Shown here one piece after another: positions 52,348-62,101 of a stretch of DNA of 64,000 bases. This stretch comes from JBOEGW01 sp050633625 (GTDB lineage Bacteria; Pseudomonadota; Alphaproteobacteria; Rhodobacterales; Rhodobacteraceae). The position numbers were made by a program, and so were the translations under genes. Position 1 is the first letter of the stretch; every line of letters begins with the position of its first letter. The notes below the pieces were generated by a model. The model had not been told where the DNA came from, made no database searches, and worked only from the letters and a program-made list of their open reading frames with translations. Location of the stretch: contig JBOEGW010000007.1 in NCBI GenBank assembly GCA_050633625.1, positions 248,001-312,000 of the forward strand, in the 5' to 3' direction.

Positions 52348-55300
52348 CTAGGCTTTGGTTTTTTTCTTCTCAGCGATCACCTTTTCCGCCAGATCACGCG
52401 CAATCGCGAAAGCCCCCTTGATCTTATCAGCGTCCCGCGTCCAATCGCGGCGCACCACAATCTTGTTGTCCTTCACCTTCGCCAACCCCTTTTGATCGGC
52501 CATGAAATCCACAAGCCCGGCGGGTGAGGCAAACTTATCGTTATGAAACTGGATCGTTGCGCCCTTTGGCCCCCCATCGAGCCGCGCGATCCCTGCACGT
52601 TTACACATGGCCTTGATCCGCACGACATTGATCAACATGTTGATTTCTTTCGGAAGTTTCCCGAACCTATCAATCAGTTCCGCCGCAAACCCCTCAAGCT
52701 CAACCTTTGTTGTCAGCCCGGACAACCGCCGATACAGCCCCAAACGCACATCCAAATCCGGCACATAAGTCTCAGGGATCAACACAGGCACACCAAGGTT
52801 GATCTGCGGCGCCCATTGATCATCCGTGCCGGGCAAACCTTCCAGCTCCCCCGAACGGATCTTGCTGATCGCCTCCTCCAACATGGACTGATACAGCTCA
52901 TAACCCACTTCGCGCATTTGCCCGGATTGTTCCTCGCCAATTAGGTTCCCGGCGCCGCGAATGTCCAGATCTTGGCTCGCCAGCGTAAACCCGGCGCCAA
53001 GGCTGTCGAGGCTCCCAAGCACGCGCAGACGTTTTTCCGCGGTCGGTGTCAGGGGCGTGCGCGGTTTCGTCGTCATATAGGCGTAAGCCCGGGTTTTGGA
53101 GCGCCCGACCCGGCCTCGAATCTGGTAAAGCTGCGCCAGTCCAAACATATCAGCCCGCCACACAACCATCGTATTGGCTGTCGGAATATCGAGTCCCGAT
53201 TCCACAATCGTCGTTGCCAGCAACACATCGTATTTGCCATCATAAAAGGCGTTCATCCTGTCATCCAGCTCGCCCGCCGCCATCTGCCCATGGGCCACCA
53301 CATGACTCACTTCCGGCACATGATCTTTCAGGAAAGCCTCAATGTCCGGCAGGTCTTTCACCCGCGGCACCACAATGAAACTCTGCCCGCCGCGATAATG
53401 CTCACGCAACAGCGCCTCGCGGATCGTCACAGTGTCAAACTCGCTTACATAGGTACGGATCGACAGCCGATCCACGGGCGGCGTGCCAATGATGCTGAGA
53501 TCGCGCACCCCGGACAGAGACATTTGCAACGTGCGCGGGATGGGCGTGGCTGTGAGGGTCAAAACATGGATGTCAGAGCGCAACGCCTTAAGGCGCTCTT
53601 TATGGGTGACGCCAAACCGCTGTTCTTCATCAATCACCAGCAAGCCAAGGTTTTTGAACCGAATGTTCTTGGCCAGCAACGCATGGGTGCCCACGACAAT
53701 ATCCATTGTTCCATCGGCCATGCCGGCGCGTGTTTGCGCCGCTTCTTTGGCACCGACGAACCGGCTCAGTTGGCCGACCTGAATAGGAAACCCGCGAAAC
53801 CGCTCAGAGAAGCTTTTGTAGTGCTGGCGTGCCAACAAGGTCGTGGGCGCAATCACGGCAACCTGCATCCCGGCCATCGCCGCCACAAAGGCCGCGCGCA
53901 TCGCGACCTCGGTTTTACCAAAGCCCACATCGCCGCAGACAAGCCGATCCATCGGTTGACCTGAGGCAATGTCCTCCACAACGTCTGAAATCGCACCAAG
54001 CTGATCCTCGGTTTCCGAATAGGGGAAGCGCGCCGCGAATTCTTCCCACGCGTGATGCGGTGCTTCCAACACGGGCGCCTTGCGCAAGGCGCGCTCCGCT
54101 GCGAGGCGAATAAGCTTATCCGCAACCTCGCGAATGCGTTCCTTGAGCTTGGCCTTTTTCGCCTGCCACGCCCCGCCGCCGAGCTTATCAAGCAGGCCCT
54201 CCTCGTGGCCGAATTTGGATAGAAGCTCAATGTTGACGACAGGAAGGTACAAACGATCTCCGCCCGCATATTCGAGCGATATGCACTCATGCGGCGCGCC
54301 CATTGCCGTGATGGTTTCCATCCCCTTATAGCGCCCAACCCCATGATCCACATGGATCACCAGATCACCGGGACTCAGACTTTGGGTTTCGGTGAGGAAG
54401 TTTTCCGCCCGCTTTTTGCGCTTTGGCGCGCGGATCAGGCGATCCCCCAACACATCTTGTTCGCTGATCACGGTCAATGTGCCATGTTCGCCCTGTGTAC
54501 TGGATGCGCCCAGTGTTCCCGCTGCGCCCAGTGTTCCCGCTGCGCCGTGACGTGCAGGCCCTTCAAACCCATGGTCTAGCGGCCAAACCACCAGATAAAC
54601 GCCGCCTTTGTTTTCAGGAACATCGCGAAAATCCTTGATCTGCGCTGAGGCCGTCAGCCCCTCATCCGCCAAGAGACCGCCAAGCCGTTCGCGCGCCCCC
54701 TCCGAATAGCTGGCAATCACCACTGGGCCATGCGCGCGCCGCGCTTTGACATGTTCCACCAAAGCGCTGAAAAGGTTTATCTTTTCTTGCTGACGCTCAG
54801 GCGAAAAATTGCGCCCAATCCGCCCGCCCGCGTCCAACACGCTCAGCCCAGTCGGCTGACCAAGGACCGCAAAGCGCAGCACCCGCGCCCCCGCAAGCGC
54901 CGCCTCCCACGCCGTATCATCAAGGTATAACAGCCCCGGCGGACAAGGCTTATAGACAGTATCCATCCGGTTCTTGGCACTCATCGCTTCGCGCCGCGCA
55001 TCATATTGATCGGCAATGCCCTCCCACCGACTAGCGCGCGCGGCCTCCAGTTGGTCGTCCAACATGATCGACGCGCCGGGCAGGTAATCAAACAGCGTTT
55101 CAAGCCGCTCATAGAAAAACGGCAACCAATGCTCAACGCCTTGGTGTTTGCGCCCGGCAGACACCGCCTCATAGAGCGGATCATCCGAGGTGCCCGCGCC
55201 AAATTCGATCCGGTAATTCTGGCGAAACCGCGTCACCGCCGCCTCGTCCAAAATCACCTCTGAGACTGGCGCAAGTTCGATCACCGAAAGGGTTTCGGTG

Positions 55301-55887
55301 GTGCGCTGGGTGATCGGATCAAACCGGCGCGCGCCATCCAATGTGTCGCCAAACAAATCAAGGCGCACAGGGCCAGCTTCACCGGGCGGATAGATGTCGA
55401 TGATGCCGCCACGCACAGCAAAATCGCCCGGCTCCATCACCGTGGGCGCTTGCGAAAACCCCATACGCACCAAAAAGGCCTTAAGCCCGTCCACATCAAT
55501 CCGGCTCTCAACCCGCGCCGACCAACTCGCTTCCTGCAAGACCTCGCGCGCTGGCAATTTTTGCATCGCCCCGGCCAAGGTTGTCAGCAGCACAAAGCGC
55601 GTTGTTGGCATCCCATGCGCCAGCCCCGCCAAGGTCGCCATGCGCGTGGCCGAAACATCAGCATTGGGCGACACGCGATCAAATGGCAAACAATCCCAAC
55701 CGGGCAGTGTGATCACCGTCACATCGGGCGCAAAAAACGCCAATGCCGCCTGCATGGCCGCCATCCGGTTCGCATCGCGCGCCACATGCACCACCGGCCC
55801 GCCGCTGGCCTCAAGCTCGCGCCAAACAAGCGCCGCATCATAGCCCTCAGGTGCCCCGGACAGGGTTATTTTGCTCTTCTCAGCCAT
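52348..55887 (-). CDS. mfd: transcription-repair coupling factor
   Basis: A 1179-residue DNA translocase that removes stalled RNA polymerase and recruits UvrA. The UvrB-like N-terminal region, the RNA-polymerase-interacting domain (LSPGDLVIHVDHGVGRYKGME), helicase motifs (GDVGFGKTEVAMRAAF, VIDEEQRFGVTHK, TLTATPIPRTLQMSL, GRVGRSKTRAYAYM) and the C-terminal UvrA-binding region are present. Near residues 446-470 there is an extra Ala/Gly-rich repeat (AAGTLG twice, then ASSTQG) coded by an 18-bp tandem duplication. ATG 55887 is chosen over a longer upstream frame. Confidence 0.95.
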   Translation of the reverse strand: MAEKSKITLSGAPEGYDAALVWRELEASGGPVVHVARDANRMAAMQAALAFFAPDVTVITLPGWDCLPFDRVSPNADVSATRMATLAGLAHGMPTTRFVLLTTLAGAMQKLPAREVLQEASWSARVESRIDVDGLKAFLVRMGFSQAPTVMEPGDFAVRGGIIDIYPPGEAGPVRLDLFGDTLDGARRFDPITQRTTETLSVIELAPVSEVILDEAAVTRFRQNYRIEFGAGTSDDPLYEAVSAGRKHQGVEHWLPFFYERLETLFDYLPGASIMLDDQLEAARASRWEGIADQYDARREAMSAKNRMDTVYKPCPPGLLYLDDTAWEAALAGARVLRFAVLGQPTGLSVLDAGGRIGRNFSPERQQEKINLFSALVEHVKARRAHGPVVIASYSEGARERLGGLLADEGLTASAQIKDFRDVPENKGGVYLVVWPLDHGFEGPARHGAAGTLGAAGTLGASSTQGEHGTLTVISEQDVLGDRLIRAPKRKKRAENFLTETQSLSPGDLVIHVDHGVGRYKGMETITAMGAPHECISLEYAGGDRLYLPVVNIELLSKFGHEEGLLDKLGGGAWQAKKAKLKERIREVADKLIRLAAERALRKAPVLEAPHHAWEEFAARFPYSETEDQLGAISDVVEDIASGQPMDRLVCGDVGFGKTEVAMRAAFVAAMAGMQVAVIAPTTLLARQHYKSFSERFRGFPIQVGQLSRFVGAKEAAQTRAGMADGTMDIVVGTHALLAKNIRFKNLGLLVIDEEQRFGVTHKERLKALRSDIHVLTLTATPIPRTLQMSLSGVRDLSIIGTPPVDRLSIRTYVSEFDTVTIREALLREHYRGGQSFIVVPRVKDLPDIEAFLKDHVPEVSHVVAHGQMAAGELDDRMNAFYDGKYDVLLATTIVESGLDIPTANTMVVWRADMFGLAQLYQIRGRVGRSKTRAYAYMTTKPRTPLTPTAEKRLRVLGSLDSLGAGFTLASQDLDIRGAGNLIGEEQSGQMREVGYELYQSMLEEAISKIRSGELEGLPGTDDQWAPQINLGVPVLIPETYVPDLDVRLGLYRRLSGLTTKVELEGFAAELIDRFGKLPKEINMLINVVRIKAMCKRAGIARLDGGPKGATIQFHNDKFASPAGLVDFMADQKGLAKVKDNKIVVRRDWTRDADKIKGAFAIARDLAEKVIAEKKKTKA
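54504..54545. repeat. 18-bp tandem duplication inside mfd
   Basis: GCGCCCAGTGTTCCCGCT occurs twice in succession and a partial third copy follows. On the coding strand it gives AAGTLG-AAGTLG, a flexible insert between the third domain and the RNA-polymerase-interacting domain. Confidence 0.75.
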
Positions 55888-55937
55888 GAAAGACAGACCT
55901 CTTTGCGCACAATCCCGCGCCGTTTTGCCGCGGCGCG

Positions 55938-56465
55938 CTAGGAGCCAAGCGCCCCAATCGCCATGTTTTGATACATGCCCCACATGGCGGTCACGAAAAT
56001 CGCGATCATGCCGACGAATTGCGTCGACACCCGATGTTTGAGCATCCGTTTGCGCAAATCCGCGCCCGTAAGGGCACCGTCACGAATGATACGCGCCGTG
56101 TTCAGCGAGAGCGCGCCCACAACCGTCATGGGCGCCGCCAACAAGAACACAGCCTGCGCAAATTCCACATCATACAGGAAGGCCAGAAGCAATAATGTCG
56201 TCAACATCATCGTCGTGATTCCCATCAGCCAAAGCCCGGAAACCCCAGCAATATAAAGCAATCGGTTGCAGTTGATGCGCACCATATCCTCAAGGTCCGT
56301 TTCCGCCTGCCCGCCGTGGCGCTCGGCCCGCTGCACCATGTCATAGGGCACGCCAATGACCCAATGGCTGGTTGTCGACCAGACAACAGCCAAGGCAATC
56401 CAATACCAAAGATTGGAGAACGACCTGAGGTCGATCAACTCGAAAACAGCGGAATACCAATCCAA
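55938..56465 (-). CDS. hypothetical membrane protein upstream of mfd
   Basis: A 175-residue protein with about four hydrophobic helices (WYWIALAVVWSTTSHWVIGV, LLYIAGVSGLWLMGITTMML, FAQAVFLLAAPMTVVGALS, FVGMIAIFVTAMWGMYQNM). I do not recognise a functional family; it looks like a protein conserved in Rhodobacterales. It precedes mfd by 50 bases on the same strand and is divergent from hemB. Confidence 0.72.
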   Translation of the reverse strand: MDWYSAVFELIDLRSFSNLWYWIALAVVWSTTSHWVIGVPYDMVQRAERHGGQAETDLEDMVRINCNRLLYIAGVSGLWLMGITTMMLTTLLLLAFLYDVEFAQAVFLLAAPMTVVGALSLNTARIIRDGALTGADLRKRMLKHRVSTQFVGMIAIFVTAMWGMYQNMAIGALGS

Positions 56466-56580
56466 CGCTCTGCCCGTCCTTTGTTCTTTCCGCCGACCTT
56501 ACCCCTGCTGCGCGGCGGGCGCTACCCCTTGAGAGCGCGCGCAAGGCGTGTCACAAAATGGGCCAACCAAGGAGACCCTC

Positions 56581-57579
56581 ATGCCGCGCACAGTTGCTCA
56601 TTTTCCACGCACCCGCCTTCGCCGCAATCGCCGCACGGATGCCCTGCGCGCCATGGTGCGCGAAAACGGGCTGACCCCGGCGGATTTCATCTGGCCGGTG
56701 TTCGTGATGGAAGGCGAAGATGCGTCCCATCCGATCAAATCCTTGCCCGGCGTTGCGCGCCTGACGATTGACCGTGTGGTTGAGGCCGCGCGCGAAGCCT
56801 ATGATCTTGGCATCCCGGCGATTTGTTTGTTTCCCTACATCGAGCAAGCGCGCAAAACCGAGGATTGCGCCGAGGCTTGGGATGAGAACAACCTGTCAAA
56901 CCGGGCAATTCGCGCTCTGAAGGCGGCGGTGCCCGACATGGCAGTCATGACCGATGTTGCCTTGGACCCCTACAACATCAACGGCCATGACGGCTATGTG
57001 GTGGAGGGAGAAATCCTCAATGACGAAACCGTTGAAGCGCTGGTAAAAATGACGCTGGCACAGGCGGATGCGGGGGCAGATATCATTGGCCCGTCAGATA
57101 TGATGGACGGGCGGATAGGCGCGATGCGTGACGCGCTTGAAACGGCTGGCCACAAACATGTGTCGATCATGAGCTATAGCGCGAAATACGCCTCTGGGTT
57201 TTATGGCCCGTTTCGCGATGCTGTTGGCGCCTCCGGTGCGCTGAAGGGCGACAAGAACACCTACCAAATGGACCCTGCCAATTCCGATGAAGCGCTCCGT
57301 TTGATCGAGCGCGACCTTCTGGACGGCGCGGATATGGTGATGGTGAAGCCCGGCATGCCTTACCTTGATATTTGTCGCCGGGTGAAAGACACCTTCGCGG
57401 TGCCAACCTTCGCCTATCAAGTGTCTGGGGAATACGCGATGTTGCAAGCGGCGGCGCAAAACGGCTGGCTCGACGGCGACAAGGTGATGATGGAAAGCCT
57501 GTTGGCCTTCAAACGTGCGGGCTGCAACGGTATTTTGACCTATTTCGCCCCGGCTGCGGCGAAGCTTTTGCGGGGGTGA
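56581..57579 (+). CDS. hemB: delta-aminolevulinic acid dehydratase (porphobilinogen synthase)
   Basis: A 332-residue enzyme that condenses two 5-aminolevulinates in heme and chlorophyll precursor synthesis. Schiff-base lysines are K202 (SYSAKYASGFYGPF) and K256 (MVKPGMPYLD). The metal site is the aspartate-rich Mg type: D125, D129 and D137 in MTDVALDPYNINGHDGY, instead of the Zn cysteines of E. coli or animals. ATG 56581 follows AAGGAGA. It converges on uup with 16 bases between stops. Confidence 0.96.
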   Translation: MPRTVAHFPRTRLRRNRRTDALRAMVRENGLTPADFIWPVFVMEGEDASHPIKSLPGVARLTIDRVVEAAREAYDLGIPAICLFPYIEQARKTEDCAEAWDENNLSNRAIRALKAAVPDMAVMTDVALDPYNINGHDGYVVEGEILNDETVEALVKMTLAQADAGADIIGPSDMMDGRIGAMRDALETAGHKHVSIMSYSAKYASGFYGPFRDAVGASGALKGDKNTYQMDPANSDEALRLIERDLLDGADMVMVKPGMPYLDICRRVKDTFAVPTFAYQVSGEYAMLQAAAQNGWLDGDKVMMESLLAFKRAGCNGILTYFAPAAAKLLRG

Positions 57580-57595
57580 ACACCGGCTGGGTCGC

Positions 57596-59413
57596 TTAGC
57601 CCGCGGCGCGCTCTTCCAGTTGCATCCACTCTTCTTCCGCCTGCGCAAGCTTTTCGTGCCGCTCCAAAAGCGCATCGGTTGCCTTTTGGAATTTCATAGG
57701 TTCCTTGGTGAACAACTCAGGGTCGGACATATAGTCTTCGAGCTTCTTGATCTCCGCCTCAATGCGCTCAATCTCGCCCGGCAAAGCCTCTAAGCGGTGC
57801 TTTTCTGTGAAAGACAAAGCCCCGTCCGCCGCTGGTTTTTCTGCCTGTTTTGCCGCTTTTCCGCCCTTGGATTTGTTCGGCTTTGTCGGGGTGAGTCCCA
57901 AGACCTCTGAGCGCTGCGCCAAGTAATCGCTCCAGCCCCCCGCATAGAGCGTAGCGCGCCCGTCCCCCTCCAGTGCGATGGTGCTGCTGGCCACACGGTC
58001 CAGAAAATCGCGGTCATGGCTGACCAGAATCACCGTGCCGTCATAGTCACCAATCACCTCTTGCAACAAATCCAGCGTTTCCACGTCCAAATCGTTGGTC
58101 GGCTCATCGAGCACCAAGAGATTGGAGGAGCGCGCCATAATCTTCGCGAGGATCAGCCGCGCCTTTTCGCCGCCCGACAAGGACGAAACCTTCGCGCGCG
58201 CTTGGCGCTCATCGAACAGAAATTCCTTGAGGTAGCCCACAACATGTTTGGGATGTCCGCGCACCAAAATCTGATCCGCCTTGCCAGAAACCCGCATTTC
58301 AGGATCGCCCGCAAGGTTCTCCCATAGGCTCGCCTCGTCGTCCAAGGTGCTTCGGTTTTGATCAAACACCGCCATCTCAATCCCGGTGCCAAGGCTGATC
58401 GTGCCAGCATCCGGCGCGACCTCGCCAATCAACATCTTGAGCAGCGTGGTCTTGCCAGCGCCATTGGGGCCAACCAGCGCAAGCCGGTCGCCACGATTGA
58501 TGCGCATATCAAACGGTTTCAGGATGACCTTTTCGCCATAAGCCTTTGAAATACCAACAGCATCAACAACCTTGCGCCCGGATTTCGGCCCCGCCTCAAG
58601 CGCCATTTCCGCAGCACCCTGCCGCTTGATCTGCCCGGCGCGTTCAGCGCGCAACTCGCCCAAAGCGCGCACCCGGCCCTGGTTGCGTTTGCGCCGCGCA
58701 GAGATGCCTTCCACCGCCCAACGGGCTTCGGCTTTGATTTTCCGGTCCAGCTTATGACGTTGGATGTCTTCGTCTTCCCAAACCTTGTCGCGCCAAGCTT
58801 CAAAATGCGCAAACCCCTGTTCATGGCGGCGGACCTGACCGCGATCCACCCAGAGTGTCGCCTTGGTCAAAGCGTTCAGAAAGGCGCGGTCATGCGAGAT
58901 CAAAACATAGCCCGTGCGCGTGCTGCTCAGCTCCGCCTCAAGCCAGCCAATCGCCTGAATATCAAGGTGGTTCGTCGGCTCATCCAGCAGCATAAGCTCA
59001 GGCGCTTCCGCCAGAAGTTTTGCCAAGGCCGCGCGCCGCCGCTCGCCCCCGGACGCTGTGGCCACTGCCACATCCGGGTTGAACTTCAGCCCTTCCGCGA
59101 CCCGCGCAACCTTATACTCCTCGCCCTCCGCAAGACCGCTCGCCGCGAAGTCACCAAGGGTTTCAAACCCCGTCATATCCGGGTGTTGTTCCATATAGCC
59201 GACCTGAACGCCGGGCGACAAAACCCGCTCGCCCGTATCCGGCTCCACAAGCCCGGCCATCACCTTCATGAGCGTCGATTTCCCCGACCCATTTCGCCCC
59301 ACAAGGGCCACCCTGTCGCCCGGATGAACCACCATATCGAGGTCATGAAAAACGGGATCGCCGCCAAAAGTGAGCGAGATATCGGAGAGCTGGATCAGGG
59401 GTAAACGTGCCAT
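57596..59413 (-). CDS. uup: ABC-F family ATPase, Uup-like
   Basis: A 605-residue soluble protein with two ABC modules (Walker A GRNGSGKST and GPNGAGKTT; signatures SGGERRRAALAKLL and LSGGEKARLIL) joined by a P-site linker (about 220-270), and a C-terminal coiled-coil (EIERIEAEIKKLEDYMSDPE) typical of Uup. ABC-F proteins act on the ribosome; Uup affects transposon precise excision and ribosome function. olsB lies 31 bases upstream on the same strand. Confidence 0.93.
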   Translation of the reverse strand: MARLPLIQLSDISLTFGGDPVFHDLDMVVHPGDRVALVGRNGSGKSTLMKVMAGLVEPDTGERVLSPGVQVGYMEQHPDMTGFETLGDFAASGLAEGEEYKVARVAEGLKFNPDVAVATASGGERRRAALAKLLAEAPELMLLDEPTNHLDIQAIGWLEAELSSTRTGYVLISHDRAFLNALTKATLWVDRGQVRRHEQGFAHFEAWRDKVWEDEDIQRHKLDRKIKAEARWAVEGISARRKRNQGRVRALGELRAERAGQIKRQGAAEMALEAGPKSGRKVVDAVGISKAYGEKVILKPFDMRINRGDRLALVGPNGAGKTTLLKMLIGEVAPDAGTISLGTGIEMAVFDQNRSTLDDEASLWENLAGDPEMRVSGKADQILVRGHPKHVVGYLKEFLFDERQARAKVSSLSGGEKARLILAKIMARSSNLLVLDEPTNDLDVETLDLLQEVIGDYDGTVILVSHDRDFLDRVASSTIALEGDGRATLYAGGWSDYLAQRSEVLGLTPTKPNKSKGGKAAKQAEKPAADGALSFTEKHRLEALPGEIERIEAEIKKLEDYMSDPELFTKEPMKFQKATDALLERHEKLAQAEEEWMQLEERAAG

Positions 59414-59444
59414 AGGCTCGACCTATTGCGCTGCCCATGCGCCG

Positions 59445-60194
59445 TCAAGGCGTCGTGGACGACCCGTTTGATAAACTGACGGCCAAGGCTTCAAAAACCC
59501 GGCGGCGCGCCGGCGGCACCTTCGCAACCTCCACCACCGTCAAAAGGTGGTGGGTGCCCAAGGTCTGGTCAATCACACCCGTTCCACAAACCCATCCCCC
59601 CATGGCCAAATACCCGCCCAATAGCCCGGGAATTTGCCCAGATTCCGCCCCACGGGCCACTTGGGACAGATCAAAACACGCAGAGGCCGTGGCGCGTGGC
59701 TGACGGCTCAATGGCCCTACGTGCTGCGGCTCAAAGGCGGCAAAAATCGGCGCAGACACCTTTGGATCACAGCCCGCAAACGAGCTACAGCCAAACATCA
59801 TCGCCGCCTTTTCGCGCATGACTTCCTGCGTCATCACCCCCATGACCAAACGCAAAGCCTGTGCATCACCAAGGGCGGGATCCATGCAAAACCGCCCGAC
59901 TTCCACCGCTGGCAGCAGATCGGCCAGAGGCTCAAGGTCATAAAACTGGGCTGAATAGCTCGTGTTCAGGGCCTTTTTGCTCTTCAGGTGTTGGAACCGA
60001 AGCGTTGCCACCAAGCGCTTATCGGAGGTTTCGACCAAAACATGAGAAAAATGATCGTCAAACGCATCCTGATCGCGCCCGTCCCCCCCTCCAAGAAACA
60101 AACGCGCCCGAAGCGCCTGCGCCGCCGCGACATCTTCGCGTGTCGCCGCCAACCGCACAGTGAGTCCTGTTGAAGCGCCGCGCGTCTTGTTCAA
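59445..60194 (-). CDS. olsB: L-ornithine N-alpha-acyltransferase (GNAT family)
   Basis: A 249-residue acyltransferase that adds a 3-hydroxy fatty acid to ornithine, the first step in phosphorus-free ornithine lipids. LRARLFLGGGDGRDQDAFDDH, VEVGRFCMDP and MMFGCSSFAGCDP are the OlsB pattern. The start is a TTG at 60194, supported by GAGG 8 bases upstream. olsA, the second-step gene, is not in the window. Ornithine lipids help marine bacteria under phosphate limitation. Confidence 0.9.
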   Translation of the reverse strand: MNKTRGASTGLTVRLAATREDVAAAQALRARLFLGGGDGRDQDAFDDHFSHVLVETSDKRLVATLRFQHLKSKKALNTSYSAQFYDLEPLADLLPAVEVGRFCMDPALGDAQALRLVMGVMTQEVMREKAAMMFGCSSFAGCDPKVSAPIFAAFEPQHVGPLSRQPRATASACFDLSQVARGAESGQIPGLLGGYLAMGGWVCGTGVIDQTLGTHHLLTVVEVAKVPPARRRVFEALAVSLSNGSSTTP

Positions 60195-60433
60195 ACCTTG
60201 ATCCTCGTTCGGAAATCCATTTTCAGATATTCGGACACCAGTCGCTCGACTGTCAGACGGTACGACTTACCTGCCGCGCAACGCATCGCGCAGCCAAATT
60301 TGCGAAAACCGACCACAAAGCGCCCCGCACCCGGCTCAAACAATGGCGCCAGCACCGCCGACCCGCAATGATTCGAGCACCCGCCTGCAAGGCCACAAAA
60401 GCCCCTCAGCCACTCAAACCAGCTGTGCCAAGC

Positions 60434-60907
60434 CTAGTTGTTTTCCAAAATCTTTTCGAGGTTCAACTTGCCGACACTGCCCAAGAGCTGGCGCAAGAAG
60501 CTCACACCGGCCACATTGGAGGTGGTCACACGGCGCGAAAGAACAACGACCTGCCCCTTCTCAAGACCGAACCGCTCGATGTTTTCCACAAGTCCATTGT
60601 CGTCAAAACTGATCGACAGAACTTCGCGGTCAATCTCACTTGGGGCCTTATAAGCATAGTGTTCAAAGCGGCTGGACACGTAATACCACGCTTCTTCCGT
60701 CAGCAGCCCCGCTGCCCCCGGCTTGCCGACAATCGCGGCAACAGTCTCGCGCGTATCAAGCCCAACCATCAATTCTTCCACGTCTTCATCCGTCGGGACG
60801 AATCCATGGTTTGTGTAGGTCGCAGAACACGCGCTCAACGTCACAATGGCCAGCAAAACAGTGACAAATCGGATCGCCCGACCAGTCATTGACCCCGTAA
60901 TCGACAT
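60434..60907 (-). CDS. bamE: outer-membrane assembly lipoprotein BamE
   Basis: A 157-residue lipoprotein of the BAM complex that inserts outer-membrane beta-barrels. The signal peptide has a lipobox LSAC with C27; the mature part has the SmpA/OmlA pattern (VEELMVGLDTRETVAAIVGKP, AWYYVSSRFE, ISFDDNGLVENIERFG). The C-terminal VVLSRRVTTSNVAGVSFLRQLLG extension is usual in alphaproteobacteria. It is divergent from yceD. Confidence 0.93.
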   Translation of the reverse strand: MSITGSMTGRAIRFVTVLLAIVTLSACSATYTNHGFVPTDEDVEELMVGLDTRETVAAIVGKPGAAGLLTEEAWYYVSSRFEHYAYKAPSEIDREVLSISFDDNGLVENIERFGLEKGQVVVLSRRVTTSNVAGVSFLRQLLGSVGKLNLEKILENN

Positions 60908-60988
60908 GCCGCCCCCTTGCCTTGACGTCTTTGTTGTGGGTATCGGCTTACAGAACCCGCGCTCTCTATTCAAGAAACGAAAGTGGCC

Positions 60989-61573
60989 ATGGCCGATCAA
61001 AACACCGATATACAGAACACGTCAGAGCTTGGACCGCAACTGGTTGTGGCAGAGCTTAAATCCGCAAAGCGCTATCCGATCGAAATCACACTCCCGCCAG
61101 AGGTCGAATCGCGACTCGCACAGACCCTTGAGCTGCAAGCGCTGCGCAAAACGCGCCTGACTGGGGTGCTCGCGCCTTTGGGAAAGCGCGATTGGCAGTT
61201 TGAAGGCCATCTGGGCGCAACGGTTGTGCAGCCCTGTGTCGTGACGCTTGAGCCGGTGACAACGCGCATCGAAGACCCCGTGATGCGCAGTTGGAAAGCC
61301 GATTTTGACCCCTATAAAGACAATGAAGACGAAATCGACGTGACCGAACAGGCCGGAGATGAGGCGCTTGGCAGCGTGATTGATATGGGCGCGGTCTTGA
61401 TGGAAGCACTAGCGCTTGCCTTGCCGCAATACCCCCGACGTGACGGCGCGGCGCTGGACACGCAGGTATTCACCGAACCGGGACAAGCCCCGATGACAGA
61501 CGAAGACGCGCGCCCTTTTGCGGGCTTGGCGGCGCTAAAATCCAAACTGGAAAACGGCGGGAGTGACGACTGA
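60989..61573 (+). CDS. yceD: DUF177 family protein (YceD)
   Basis: A 194-residue protein of the YceD family, required for normal 23S rRNA levels in other bacteria. RYPIEITLPPEVESRLAQTL and RLTGVLAPLGKRDWQFEGHL, then VQPCVVTLEPVTTRIED, are typical. The order yceD-rpmF-plsX-fabH is widely conserved, linking ribosome and fatty acid synthesis. ATG 60989 is preferred; a GTG two codons earlier is possible. Confidence 0.9.
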   Translation: MADQNTDIQNTSELGPQLVVAELKSAKRYPIEITLPPEVESRLAQTLELQALRKTRLTGVLAPLGKRDWQFEGHLGATVVQPCVVTLEPVTTRIEDPVMRSWKADFDPYKDNEDEIDVTEQAGDEALGSVIDMGAVLMEALALALPQYPRRDGAALDTQVFTEPGQAPMTDEDARPFAGLAALKSKLENGGSDD

Positions 61574-61869
61574 GTGACGGCGGGACTGACGGCGGAAGTG
61601 GCAACTGAGTGGTGGCGGCAGCGAGGAATCCGAATTAGACAGGCACCCGCTTTCTGTCTCAGCACAGTTTTTCTTGCAAAAAAACCTTGCCAAACGACAA
61701 ATTCACAGTATTTTCCCGGCCTTCATCACAAGATGGGTTGGACACCGCGCTCATTAGCGCTTATGAGGCGGTCAGAACCACGAAACACCGGGGCGAAAGC
61801 CCTCTCCTGATCGGGCCTTCTGGCTCTTTAGACACCGGGCAAAGAAGCCCCTAAAACTGAGGTTGTGAC
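61574..61869. other. intergenic region between yceD and rpmF
   Basis: About 296 bases without a supported gene. Small GACGGCGG-type repeats follow the yceD stop. Two AGGGGC-like GC patches near 61790-61855 could fold, possibly a leader for rpmF, but I see no clear promoter or riboswitch. Confidence 0.5.
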
Positions 61870-62079
61870 ATGGCTGTCCCACAGAATAAAATCACGCGGT
61901 CGCGCCGCAATAACCGTCGCAGCCACGACGCTCTTGTTGCCGACAACCCGAACGAATGTTCGTCCTGCGGCGAGCTGAAGCGTCCGCATCACGTTTGCCC
62001 ATCTTGCGGCAACTATGCAGATCGCGAAGTCATCGCGGTTGTTGACGATGCAGCTTTTGACGATGAGGACGCGGCGTAA
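61870..62079 (+). CDS. rpmF: 50S ribosomal protein L32
   Basis: A 69-residue ribosomal protein. MAVPQNKITRSRRNNRRSHD is the invariant L32 N-terminus. Four cysteines (C30, C33, C43, C46) form the zinc ribbon, so this is the zinc-binding C+ type. It is 22 bases upstream of plsX. Confidence 0.97.
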   Translation: MAVPQNKITRSRRNNRRSHDALVADNPNECSSCGELKRPHHVCPSCGNYADREVIAVVDDAAFDDEDAA

Positions 62080-62101
62080 GTCACGTCTCTGACGGGTTCC
62101 T

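Noticed and set aside
60170..60892. Plus-strand frame of 240 codons opposite bamE
   Set aside because: Antisense to a lipoprotein gene with clear lipobox and SmpA/OmlA motifs; no domain in the frame.
61574..61810. 78-codon plus-strand frame between yceD and rpmF
   Set aside because: Starts in the yceD stop region, no domain or conserved pattern, and no Shine-Dalgarno.
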